Assembly: GCA_020718265.1 (NCBI GenBank)
Contig: DYSM01000145.1
Coordinates: forward strand, 1 to 7,388
Direction: 5' to 3'
Length of the DNA: 7,388 bases
From: Draconibacterium orientale
GTDB taxonomy: Bacteria; Bacteroidota; Bacteroidia; Bacteroidales; JAADGE01
The translations under genes and the position numbers were made by a program. Below, piece after piece: positions 1 through 7,304 of the stretch (the first letter of the stretch is position 1; the number at the start of each line of letters is the position of its first letter). A model generated the notes under the pieces. The model did not search any database, was not told where the DNA came from, and was given only the letters and a program-made list of their open reading frames with translations.

Positions 1-20
1 GGACTCATCAATCTGACGAA

Positions 21-3000
21 TTATTCTGTAATTTTTACCCCAATTACAAGAATATCATCAATTTGGTCACTCACACCATACATCCAGCGTTCAATCAGGT
101 CATCAAGATACTGACGCTGCGCACTCATTGGCAATTCCTGAGCCTTTGTGAGTGCTTTTTTGAATCGCCCGACCATGAATTTTTTGCCGTTCGGACCGCC
201 AAATTGGTCTGCGTAACCGTCTGAGAATACATAAAGTGTATCGCCGGGTTTCGCTTCAAAATAATTTGTTGTGAAATCTTTTTTATCTTCCTCGTATTCG
301 TAAATACCAATTGGCATTCTGTCCGGTTCAACAACAATAATCTCGTTATCGCGCGCCACGTAAAGCGGATTGAACGCGCCTGCAAACTGCACAATTTTCT
401 TATCCGGCGGAATCACGCAGAGCGCAATGTCCATGCCGTCTTTGGCTTCGTGCGTTTCGCCGGTTTGGTGCAAGGCTTCAATAACTTTTTGTCGAAGTTT
501 ATCTAAAACAACACCTGCAAGCGGTGGTTTTTCCGAAACTTTCAGAATTTCATTCAGGAACGACACGCCCAACATGCTCATAAACGCGCCCGGGACGCCG
601 TGTCCCGTGCAATCGGCTGCGGCAAAATACGTGTATCCGTCGCGCTGCGCAACCCAATAATAGTCGCCGCTGACAATATCTCTGGGTTTGAACAGGATGA
701 AATTTTCCGGAAGACTGTGAGATATAAGTGATTGCGGCGGCAGAATTGCATTTTGTATGCGTTGTGCATACATGATGCTGTCGTGAATTTCTTTGTTTTT
801 GTGCGCAATTTCATCGCGCGTTTTGGTTGCAGCATCGCGTTGAGCCTCAATTTCTTCTTTTTGTTGTTGGAGTTCTTCGTTTTTCTCAACGATTTCCGCC
901 ATACGTTCGGCAATGGTTTGCTCGAGCATTTCATTTCTGTGTTGCAGAATTTTGATGCGCCATTTGAACACTTGCCATACCGACAGTATCAGTGCCGCAA
1001 CGGCAATAATTATGAACCACCATGTGAGGTAGAATGGTTTTTTTATCTCAAAATCAACACTTTGGTAATAGCTCCAAATGCCGTCTTTGCCTTTGGTTCT
1101 GTATTTAAAAATGTATCTTCCGGGCGGGAGATTTTGGTAGCGTGCAATATTATCACGTCCGCGATATGACGGATATTCCTTGCCGGCACCTTGTAAATAA
1201 TATTCATATTCGACCGAATTTTCGTCCTTGAACGACAAGCCGGAGATTTCAAATACCAAATTTCGTTGGCTGTAACTTAGTGTTTGGGGCAGCGATGTCA
1301 TCTTTTCGCCGTTCAGCGTAATGGATTCTATTTTGCAAATCGGCGTAGTTTTTTCCGATTTTCGCTTCTTGATATCGTAAGTTGCGATGCCGTGGTACGT
1401 GCTTATCCAAAGCATTCCGCGTCCGTCGAGGTAAAGTCCGTCGGTTGCTATTTCGTTGCCGAAAAGTCCGTCGCGCGAATCGACGATAAATTCAATTTCT
1501 TGTGTAATTTTATTATAATAGAAAACACCTTTGTTCGTGCCCAGCCAGAGTCTGTTGTGGTCTTCCGCCGGAGTTATGGCAATGATTACCACCTTTTTAA
1601 ACTCCGGATTTGCGATGTATCTTATGCTGTCATTGTCGTAATACGCCAGTCCGTTTTCTGTTCCGACCCAGAGGATTGATTCCGATTTTCCGGTTTTTAT
1701 GTCTGTTAAATCATCTTTACAAATTGACCAAACCGGATAATTTGTGTTACGTAGCTGCCAAAAAGATTCATTTTTGAATACCACAAGTCCCGTACTGTTC
1801 GCGCCGATAGTGTAACCTCTGAAATCTTCCAATTGCAAAACCAAACGCGAGGCGTGGTTTTCAACCGGCATAGGTTCGGCGTCAAAATTTGCAAAATAAT
1901 ACACCACGCCGTTTACGCCCGAGAGCAGGAAAATTTCGTTCGCGGGCGAAATGTAAATATCTTTTAAATGTAAAAGCGGGTTTGCAAATTTCCGTTCTTT
2001 GACGATTTTTCCGGTTTTCTGATTAACTAAATACATTGCTTCTGTATTTGCAATGATGATTGTGCCGGATTCCGGAATCACCTCGCTGACAAAGGTTTTG
2101 TTGTCCGTCGGGAGTTGCGCCGTGAAGTTTGTAAGTCCTTCGTTGAAAAAGTAAATATCGTTGTTCATCCCGAACCACATTTTTCCGTCGGAATCCTGAT
2201 ATACACTATTTATATAGCTGTTCAATTGATTTGGAAACAGTGTACGCAAACTTTTGTTGTTCAATTTTTGCAAACCGCCGGAAAGCCCGAACCACATATT
2301 ATTCTCATTATCACGCAGAAACGACAATATCCTATACCGTCTCAACCCGATATTTTCATCGTAAACAATTGGTTTTTGCTTCAGTGTAAGTATCTGATAG
2401 ACTTTGTAATCCGAAATCAGCCACACAGACTCGTCTTCGGTTTGCAGGATTCTTCGGATTATTGAATTTTTCGGAATATTTAGGGTCGAATTGATTTGCA
2501 GTTCCAGCTTTTTTTTCTTTATATCTTTTTTGGCAGTGTAATAAATGCCCGATTGCATGGATGCCCACAAATTCCCATCCGTGTCAAAAAATGCGTAATG
2601 ACAATATTCATCTGAAATTTTGGAAACTTCACTGCCTGAAAGCATAAATAAACCTGTACTTGCGCCAATTATGTATTGCGAGCTGAGCGGATTTTTCCCA
2701 AATGCGTGTACATTTCGTGGCAATCCGGCAATTTCTTTATTCAAGTGATATTCTTTTCCGTTCTCGGCTATTTTGAAAATTCCGTTTTCGCCGAAAAACC
2801 ATTTTTCGCCGCTTTCATCTATGTAAATTTCTTTTATCGCTTTGTTTTCAAAATAGTTGCGTATTTTTTGCGTCTTCGTATTCAGCGATGATACGCCGTT
2901 AAGTGTGGCGAAATAAATTATGCCGTTTTTATCTTGAGCAATATTGTATATAGCATTGTTAATCAGACCGTTATCTGTTGTGTACGTTTGCCAGCTTCTG

Positions 3001-4721
3001 CCGTTGTATTTACTTGCGCCGGCATTCGTGCCAAACCACATGTAACCGTCTTTGTCTTGAAAAACAGACAGTACATTTTCTTGAGGAAGTCCGTCTTCCA
3101 TTCCGTAAAACACGAACGGGAAATTGCCTTCTTGATATGTTTCATGCAAAACGGTCAAATAATTTTGGGCAGATTGCATGGTCATGCCGGTTTGTCGCTT
3201 GAAATATTCGTCGAAGATTCCGTTTTTCTCGGCATATTCAAAGAATTCGAGGATTTTTTGTCGCAATTTCGGCTGATTTTTTTTGATTGCCCAACCCATT
3301 TTTTCAATTTCGCCCATGATAAACTTGGCTTCAAGCTCCGGATAATCGGCAAGCGTATAGACGGAGAGGTTTGAAATGGCGTAATCTGCCTTTTTGGAAA
3401 GCAAATCGTTGAAGAACAAGTCACCTTCTTTATAATAGTAATTTTTCACGCCGTTGTCCATCAATGCGCTTTCGTAAGACGAGCCTTTGGATGTAACGCC
3501 GCGCAGGTTGCGAAGGTCGTTTACGGATGTAATTTTTGTGTTTTTTCTGCCGATAACAACCTTAGCATTAGGCATATAGTCAATAATATCGACTTTTTTC
3601 AAACGCCAGTCAATCGGAGCTATCAAATCGCAGGCAACATCGAAGGACTGAAACCACTTGGGCATGTATGCGCTGTCTTCAATAATGACACCTTTATCGT
3701 TTTCAAAATAATCGGAAAACTCGTTGGTTATCACAATTTCGTATTGAAGTCCGAGATATTCGGCAAATTTTTCGGCAAGATAATGGCTGAATTGTTTCTG
3801 ACCGTACGGGTGGTACACCATTTCGCGGTCGCGCAGTGCGAACGTGATTTTTCCGGATTCCAAGATTTCATCGAAATCGCCTCCGCCGCCGCCTTGCTGC
3901 GATTGTGCGTAGGAGTTAATGATTTTGAGATAAGTGGAATAATCGGTTTGATATTTTTCGCGGAAAAGCGCATCCAATCTGCCGTTTCCCTCTATAGTTT
4001 CAAAGAAATTGGAAATTTCCTGAGCCAAATCGGAGTTTCCGTTTCGGATGACCCAACCCACATTTTGCGGTTCGGCAACCGGAAAAGCGAGGCGAAATGT
4101 GGTTACATTTTTTTTAAGATACGACAGTGCCAAATACGAAACTGCCACTAAGCCGTCAGCTTTGCCTTGGTTCAGAAGTTCGAGCGATTCTTCTTCGGAT
4201 TTGGTTTTAAGTAGAATTATTCCGCCGCCTATTTGTTTGTTAATTCGCTCTATATCAGATTCATACGCTGAGTTTTCGAGAAATGCAATACGCAAGCCTT
4301 TGAGGTCTTGGTAACTTTTTACTTCTTTGCTATTTTTTCGGATAATGAGCAAATCGCTGATTTGGGTGATGCCGGCGTAGTCGAAAAATTTCTTGCGCCA
4401 GTCCATCAAATACATCGTACCGCAGACAATGTCGGCTTTCACAAGCGCATCGGGCGTGTACGAGACTTTCGGATTTGTTTGATAATCGGCAGGAAGTTCG
4501 CCGTCTTTTGAGAACGTTTCTTCCCAAGAAATATCAACTTTATTTACTTCTAAGCCTAAAAATTTGCCAAATTCTTCGGCTAACAAGAAATTTACGGTGT
4601 TCTTACTGCTTTGCGTAAAGGCAATATTGATGGTTCCGCGCTGCTTTATCTCGTCAAGCGATTGCGCGGAAAGTGTTAATCCTGTGATTATCAGTAATAA
4701 AAATGCAATATATTGCTTCAT
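21..4721 (-). CDS. Transmembrane sensor phosphatase: twin SBP_bac_3 domains, 14-blade propeller, Y_Y_Y, SpoIIE/PP2C output
   Basis: This gene encodes 1566 residues. Numbered from the chosen ATG at 4721, a signal peptide covers about 1-19 (hydrophobic core, then LTLSA-Q). Two solute-binding-like modules follow (about 22-265 and 283-512), joined by a QQGGGGG linker at 275-281. Fourteen propeller repeats of the form DGxxWFGTxxGxxxYN run from about 540 to 1120. A Y_Y_Y domain covers about 1150-1227, a single membrane helix 1231-1252, and a Glu/Gln/Lys-rich coiled coil 1255-1325. A SpoIIE/PP2C phosphatase domain covers about 1340-1565. Its expected acidic residues are visible: D1353 (SGDYYW), D1370 (ADCTGHG), D1431 (DGMDIA), D1501 (FSDGYAD) and D1555/D1556. 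I infer that the N-terminal ~1230 residues are periplasmic and the phosphatase is cytoplasmic, dephosphorylating Ser/Thr on an unknown partner, as SpoIIE/RsbU-type enzymes do. A longer reading from a TTG at 4748 is unlikely because it starts inside the promoter box. No Shine-Dalgarno sequence is seen. The stop is TAA at 21-23. The domain calls are strong; the ligand and target are unknown. Confidence 0.93.
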   Translation of the reverse strand: MKQYIAFLLLIITGLTLSAQSLDEIKQRGTINIAFTQSSKNTVNFLLAEEFGKFLGLEVNKVDISWEETFSKDGELPADYQTNPKVSYTPDALVKADIVCGTMYLMDWRKKFFDYAGITQISDLLIIRKNSKEVKSYQDLKGLRIAFLENSAYESDIERINKQIGGGIILLKTKSEEESLELLNQGKADGLVAVSYLALSYLKKNVTTFRLAFPVAEPQNVGWVIRNGNSDLAQEISNFFETIEGNGRLDALFREKYQTDYSTYLKIINSYAQSQQGGGGGDFDEILESGKITFALRDREMVYHPYGQKQFSHYLAEKFAEYLGLQYEIVITNEFSDYFENDKGVIIEDSAYMPKWFQSFDVACDLIAPIDWRLKKVDIIDYMPNAKVVIGRKNTKITSVNDLRNLRGVTSKGSSYESALMDNGVKNYYYKEGDLFFNDLLSKKADYAISNLSVYTLADYPELEAKFIMGEIEKMGWAIKKNQPKLRQKILEFFEYAEKNGIFDEYFKRQTGMTMQSAQNYLTVLHETYQEGNFPFVFYGMEDGLPQENVLSVFQDKDGYMWFGTNAGASKYNGRSWQTYTTDNGLINNAIYNIAQDKNGIIYFATLNGVSSLNTKTQKIRNYFENKAIKEIYIDESGEKWFFGENGIFKIAENGKEYHLNKEIAGLPRNVHAFGKNPLSSQYIIGASTGLFMLSGSEVSKISDEYCHYAFFDTDGNLWASMQSGIYYTAKKDIKKKKLELQINSTLNIPKNSIIRRILQTEDESVWLISDYKVYQILTLKQKPIVYDENIGLRRYRILSFLRDNENNMWFGLSGGLQKLNNKSLRTLFPNQLNSYINSVYQDSDGKMWFGMNNDIYFFNEGLTNFTAQLPTDNKTFVSEVIPESGTIIIANTEAMYLVNQKTGKIVKERKFANPLLHLKDIYISPANEIFLLSGVNGVVYYFANFDAEPMPVENHASRLVLQLEDFRGYTIGANSTGLVVFKNESFWQLRNTNYPVWSICKDDLTDIKTGKSESILWVGTENGLAYYDNDSIRYIANPEFKKVVIIAITPAEDHNRLWLGTNKGVFYYNKITQEIEFIVDSRDGLFGNEIATDGLYLDGRGMLWISTYHGIATYDIKKRKSEKTTPICKIESITLNGEKMTSLPQTLSYSQRNLVFEISGLSFKDENSVEYEYYLQGAGKEYPSYRGRDNIARYQNLPPGRYIFKYRTKGKDGIWSYYQSVDFEIKKPFYLTWWFIIIAVAALILSVWQVFKWRIKILQHRNEMLEQTIAERMAEIVEKNEELQQQKEEIEAQRDAATKTRDEIAHKNKEIHDSIMYAQRIQNAILPPQSLISHSLPENFILFKPRDIVSGDYYWVAQRDGYTYFAAADCTGHGVPGAFMSMLGVSFLNEILKVSEKPPLAGVVLDKLRQKVIEALHQTGETHEAKDGMDIALCVIPPDKKIVQFAGAFNPLYVARDNEIIVVEPDRMPIGIYEYEEDKKDFTTNYFEAKPGDTLYVFSDGYADQFGGPNGKKFMVGRFKKALTKAQELPMSAQRQYLDDLIERWMYGVSDQIDDILVIGVKITE

Positions 4722-4745
4722 GTAATTTGCATTACTTTGGGTGCT

Positions 4746-4753
4746 CAAATTTA
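4746..4753 (-). promoter_or_regulatory. Bacteroidetes -7 promoter box (TAAATTTG) for the sensor gene
   Basis: Read on the minus strand, TAAATTTG fits the Bacteroidetes housekeeping -7 consensus TAnnTTTG exactly, 24 bases upstream of the ATG at 4721. That predicts a short leader of roughly 17-21 bases. The partner -33 TTTG is not well matched: at the expected spacing there is only a T-rich TTTC. If the box is real, transcription starts downstream of the TTG at 4748, which supports the ATG at 4721 as the start. The sensor gene could then be expressed independently of the receptor gene upstream. Confidence 0.5.
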
Positions 4754-4792
4754 CGATAATTTTTGAAATCCGAAAAAAAACATCCGTAAATT
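4748..4792. repeat. Inverted repeat overlapping the sensor-gene promoter
   Basis: AATTTACG at 4748-4755 is the exact reverse complement of CGTAAATT at 4785-4792, with 29 bases between the arms. One arm covers most of the -7 box and the other lies about where upstream regulators bind. It could be a split operator. The sequence is AT-rich and the arms are only 8 bases, so chance is a real alternative. It does not look like a terminator because the arms are far apart and no stable GC stem is present. Confidence 0.25.
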
Positions 4793-4825
4793 ACTTAGCA
4801 ATTTTTATACCGAAAATTTTTTACC

Positions 4826-7183
4826 TCAAAATTCAAACGAATAGCTTATTGAAGGAATTATTGGGAATAAGCTTTGTTGATACAACTTCCAATTTCCGAC
4901 AGCATCTTGTTTAGAATAGTAAAAATACGGATTTTGACGATTGTAGGTATTGTAAACACTTATTGTCCAAGTTCTTATGCCTTTGGTTTTTTGTTTGCGG
5001 AAGTTCGCGCCCAAATCCAAACGATGGTAAGCGCGCATCCGATAAGCATTGCGGTCGGAGTAAAGGAATGCGGGTTCGTTGAACCACGCTTGGTCGCGCC
5101 CCGTCCAATTGCCGAAAAACGATGCGCCTTCGTTCACGGTTTCGTAACGCGCAAGCGCAAGCGTGTAAGGGTAACCTGTGCCGAACACCCACGAGGCGGA
5201 TAAATCCACTTTTTCGGAAAATTTGTGCATCACAACAAGCGAAATATCGTGCCGGCGGTCGTATTTGAACGGATATGCTTTGCCGTTGTTGATGTTTGCA
5301 AATCTGTGGTCTGTTCGGGCATAAGTGTATGAAATCCAGCCGGTTGTTTTGCCCTGTTTTTTTTGCAAAAGAAATTCCGCACCGTAAGACGTGCCTACGC
5401 CTCCGGTTTCAATTTTATCTTCCCAATGTTCGGCAATTTTTCGGGCGGGCGTGCCTTCTTTGTAAGCAATCAGGTTTTGCATGGTTTTGTAGTAGGTTTC
5501 GGCACTGATTTCAAATTTTCCGTCCCAAAGTGATGTGTAAATTCCGCCGGCAATTTGTCGGCTGTACGAAGGCGGCAGTTTCCGGGTTGCCGGAATCCAC
5601 AAATCCATCGGCACGGTTGCCATGTTGCTTGTGAGCAGTTGCACGTTCTGTTGCATTTCGGAATAAGATGTTTTTAAAGATATTTTTTCCGAAAGCTTGA
5701 AATTCAGAATGATACGCGGTTGAACCGAACTAAACGTCTTGGTTTTCAAAAAATAATGCGAAAGATTTACGCCGATATTTGCATCAAAAAACGATGAAAA
5801 TTTGAAATTGTTTTCGATAAATGTGCGATGCTCCGGAACTGTAAATGCCTGATAAGCAAACGCTGTGTCCACAATCGTTTCGCCCGATTCTTCTACTTTA
5901 AATTGCGTTAAACCGGGTTGAAATTTGTGTAAAATACTTGATGTGCCGAATCGGATTCGATACGCGTCCGACACAATGTATTGAAAATCCGTATTTGCCG
6001 ATAAATCGTTTATCAAAGTGGTAAAACTGTGCAGAAAATAATCTTTGTCTGCTTTGTTTTTGTATTCGTAATCTGTTGTGTATCTGTATTTTGTGTAAGA
6101 TATTGTGGTGTTTAGAAAGAATTTGTTTGAAAACGTGTGATTCCACCGAAAGGCACTCAGAAGATTGCCCCATCGAATAATGCTGTGTCCTTCTTCGGAT
6201 GCGTACATCGAATTGTCTTTCAGCTTGATAACCACATTGTCGTCGCCTTTGTAAAAACTGAAATAGAGGCGATTTTTCGGATTGATTTTGTAGTTAAGTT
6301 TGGCATTGGCATCGTAAAAATTGTAGCCCACACTCAGCCCTTCCGTTGCCAAAACCGTGAGCGGACGATACAAAATTTCCCACGGCATACCGCGCAAGGA
6401 CAAAATAAACGAAGCCGTATCTTTTTTTATCGGACCTTCGATGTGCAATTTCGATGCAATAATGCCCATGGAATACACGCCTTCAAAGGTTTTCATGTTG
6501 CCGTCTTTCATGCGCACATCCACCACCGATGACAGTCGTCCGCCGTAACGCGCAGGAAATCCGCCCTTGATAAGTTGCACGCTGCTCAGTGCATCGCTGT
6601 TGAAAACCGACACAAATCCGCCCAAATGATTCACATAATACAAAGGCACATCGTCCAAAAGTATCAAATTTTGGTCGGGCGAGCCGCCGCGCACATACAA
6701 GCCGCTCGTGCCTTCTGAGCCGCTTTGCACACCCGGCATCAGTTGCAGAGCTTTCATAATGTCGGCTTCGGCACCGATTACGGGCAACATTTTCATTTGC
6801 GACATCGGAATTTCGACCGTGCCGGTTTCGGTTCTGTTTTCGATTCGGTTTCCGTGTATTTCAACCTCTTCGAGTAAATTGTCCGGCACAAGTGCGATGT
6901 TTTTTGTTAAATCACTTTTTGGTTCAATTTCAATTTTTTGAGATTTATAACCGATATACGATACAATTACGGTTTGCAGTTCTTCGGTTTTTAATGTCAA
7001 ACTGTAAAATCCGTAAGCGTTGCTGTGCGTTCCTGTAGTTGAATTTTCGACAAAAACCGTTGCGCCGTAAATCGTTTCGCCGGTTTCGGCATCGGTAATA
7101 AATCCGCTCACGGTGCGATTTTGCCCCGACAAATTGCCGAAAAAAACTGTTATCAGGCTTATAATAAAAAGTCGTGTTATCAT
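4826..7183 (-). CDS. TonB-dependent outer-membrane receptor with N-terminal carboxypeptidase-regulatory-like domain
   Basis: This gene encodes 785 residues, typical for a non-SusC-type Bacteroidetes receptor (SusC proteins are usually near 1000). A signal peptide covers about 1-20 (cleavage near LSG-QN). A carboxypeptidase-regulatory-like beta domain covers about 24-97 (VSGFITDAETGETIYGATV, later VSYIGYKSQ). A TonB-box-like stretch, LLEEVEIHGNR, lies at 103-113. The plug domain covers about 120-226, with MKALQLMPGV, GLYVRGGSPDQNLILLDDVP and KGGFPARYGGRLSSVVDVRMKDG. The rest is an aromatic-rich beta-barrel ending in SYSFEF, with the terminal Phe expected for Bam-dependent insertion. No cysteine was seen. 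The family performs TonB/ExbBD-powered uptake across the outer membrane; the substrate cannot be read from sequence. No SusD-like lipoprotein partner follows. The next gene is the sensor, 104 bases downstream on the same strand. The ATG at 7183 is chosen because the signal peptide begins there; no Shine-Dalgarno sequence is visible. The stop is TGA at 4826-4828. Confidence 0.95.
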   Translation of the reverse strand: MITRLFIISLITVFFGNLSGQNRTVSGFITDAETGETIYGATVFVENSTTGTHSNAYGFYSLTLKTEELQTVIVSYIGYKSQKIEIEPKSDLTKNIALVPDNLLEEVEIHGNRIENRTETGTVEIPMSQMKMLPVIGAEADIMKALQLMPGVQSGSEGTSGLYVRGGSPDQNLILLDDVPLYYVNHLGGFVSVFNSDALSSVQLIKGGFPARYGGRLSSVVDVRMKDGNMKTFEGVYSMGIIASKLHIEGPIKKDTASFILSLRGMPWEILYRPLTVLATEGLSVGYNFYDANAKLNYKINPKNRLYFSFYKGDDNVVIKLKDNSMYASEEGHSIIRWGNLLSAFRWNHTFSNKFFLNTTISYTKYRYTTDYEYKNKADKDYFLHSFTTLINDLSANTDFQYIVSDAYRIRFGTSSILHKFQPGLTQFKVEESGETIVDTAFAYQAFTVPEHRTFIENNFKFSSFFDANIGVNLSHYFLKTKTFSSVQPRIILNFKLSEKISLKTSYSEMQQNVQLLTSNMATVPMDLWIPATRKLPPSYSRQIAGGIYTSLWDGKFEISAETYYKTMQNLIAYKEGTPARKIAEHWEDKIETGGVGTSYGAEFLLQKKQGKTTGWISYTYARTDHRFANINNGKAYPFKYDRRHDISLVVMHKFSEKVDLSASWVFGTGYPYTLALARYETVNEGASFFGNWTGRDQAWFNEPAFLYSDRNAYRMRAYHRLDLGANFRKQKTKGIRTWTISVYNTYNRQNPYFYYSKQDAVGNWKLYQQSLFPIIPSISYSFEF

Positions 7184-7218
7184 GTATTTTGATTTGGAAA
7201 TTGGGAAATCCGATAATT

Positions 7219-7251
7219 TAAAAATAGTTTAGCGTGGACGCTAAACACAAG
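7219..7251 (-). promoter_or_regulatory. Weak candidate promoter for the TonB-dependent receptor gene
   Basis: On the minus strand, CTTG (7251-7248) is followed by a 21-base spacer and TATTTTTA (7226-7219). This resembles the Bacteroidetes TTTG-N19-21-TAnnTTTG promoter with one mismatch in each box. It would give a leader of about 30 bases. The spacer contains the perfect hairpin at 7227-7246, so a protein bound there would compete with RNA polymerase. The match is imperfect in an AT-rich region, hence low confidence. Confidence 0.25.
7227..7246. repeat. Perfect hairpin 1 (8-base stem, 4-base loop)
   Basis: GTTTAGCG and CGCTAAAC are perfect reverse complements around the loop TGGA. The element is 20 bases long and lies 43 bases upstream of the receptor start codon. 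It has no run of T on the receptor side that would make it an intrinsic terminator for an upstream minus-strand gene (CTATTTTTAAA follows, which is only weakly U-rich). It could be an intergenic repeat or a dyad operator. Confidence 0.7.
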
Positions 7252-7259
7252 ATAATTGC

Positions 7260-7279
7260 GAAAAGCGTCCTCGCTTTTC
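7260..7279. repeat. Perfect hairpin 2 (8-base stem, 4-base loop), inverted relative of hairpin 1
   Basis: GAAAAGCG and CGCTTTTC are perfect reverse complements around the loop TCCT. Read on the minus strand the core is AGCGAGGACGCT, which matches the plus-strand core of hairpin 1 (AGCGTGGACGCT) at 11 of 12 bases. The two hairpins have equal stem and loop lengths, sit 33 bases apart centre to centre, and point in opposite directions. That is the layout of paired REP/BIME-type elements. Confidence 0.65.
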
Positions 7280-7282
7280 ACT

Positions 7283-7304
7283 GTGTAGGGTGGACAATAA
7301 ACGC
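7283..7304 (+). repeat. Degenerate direct copy of the hairpin 1 region
   Basis: Bases 7283-7304 align without gaps to 7227-7248 with 17 of 22 identities, sharing GTGGACnnTAAACnC. The copy has lost the palindrome, so it looks like a decayed repeat unit or a half-conserved binding site. The offset between copies is 56 bases. A further weak dyad (ATAAAC at 7297-7302, GTTTAT at 7314-7319) overlaps its end. Confidence 0.45.

Noticed and set aside
1..20. Possible start of a further downstream gene at the minus-strand ATG at 8-6
   Set aside because: Only eight bases follow before the window ends, and there is no ribosome-binding sequence to support it.
2934..3374. Antisense open frames on the plus strand over the sensor gene, including 370-660, 732-1169 and 2934-3374
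   Set aside because: Each is covered by a much longer, domain-rich frame on the minus strand. Their translations show no recognisable domain and have shadow-like composition.
4719..4748. Longer sensor protein starting nine residues upstream at a TTG codon
   Set aside because: The codon at 4748 is TTG, not ATG, it lies inside the -7 promoter box, and the added residues would sit in front of a signal peptide that begins naturally at the ATG at 4721.
4773..4825. Intrinsic terminator after the receptor gene, suggested by a run of eight T on the minus strand
   Set aside because: Only a three-base-pair stem can be drawn immediately before the T run, and there is no GC-rich hairpin, so termination here is not supported.
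5898..6532. Overlapping open frames on both strands within the receptor gene (5898-6173 minus, 6137-6532 plus)
   Set aside because: They lie inside the beta-barrel coding region, whose frame is uninterrupted and well matched to the family; no independent coding evidence was found.
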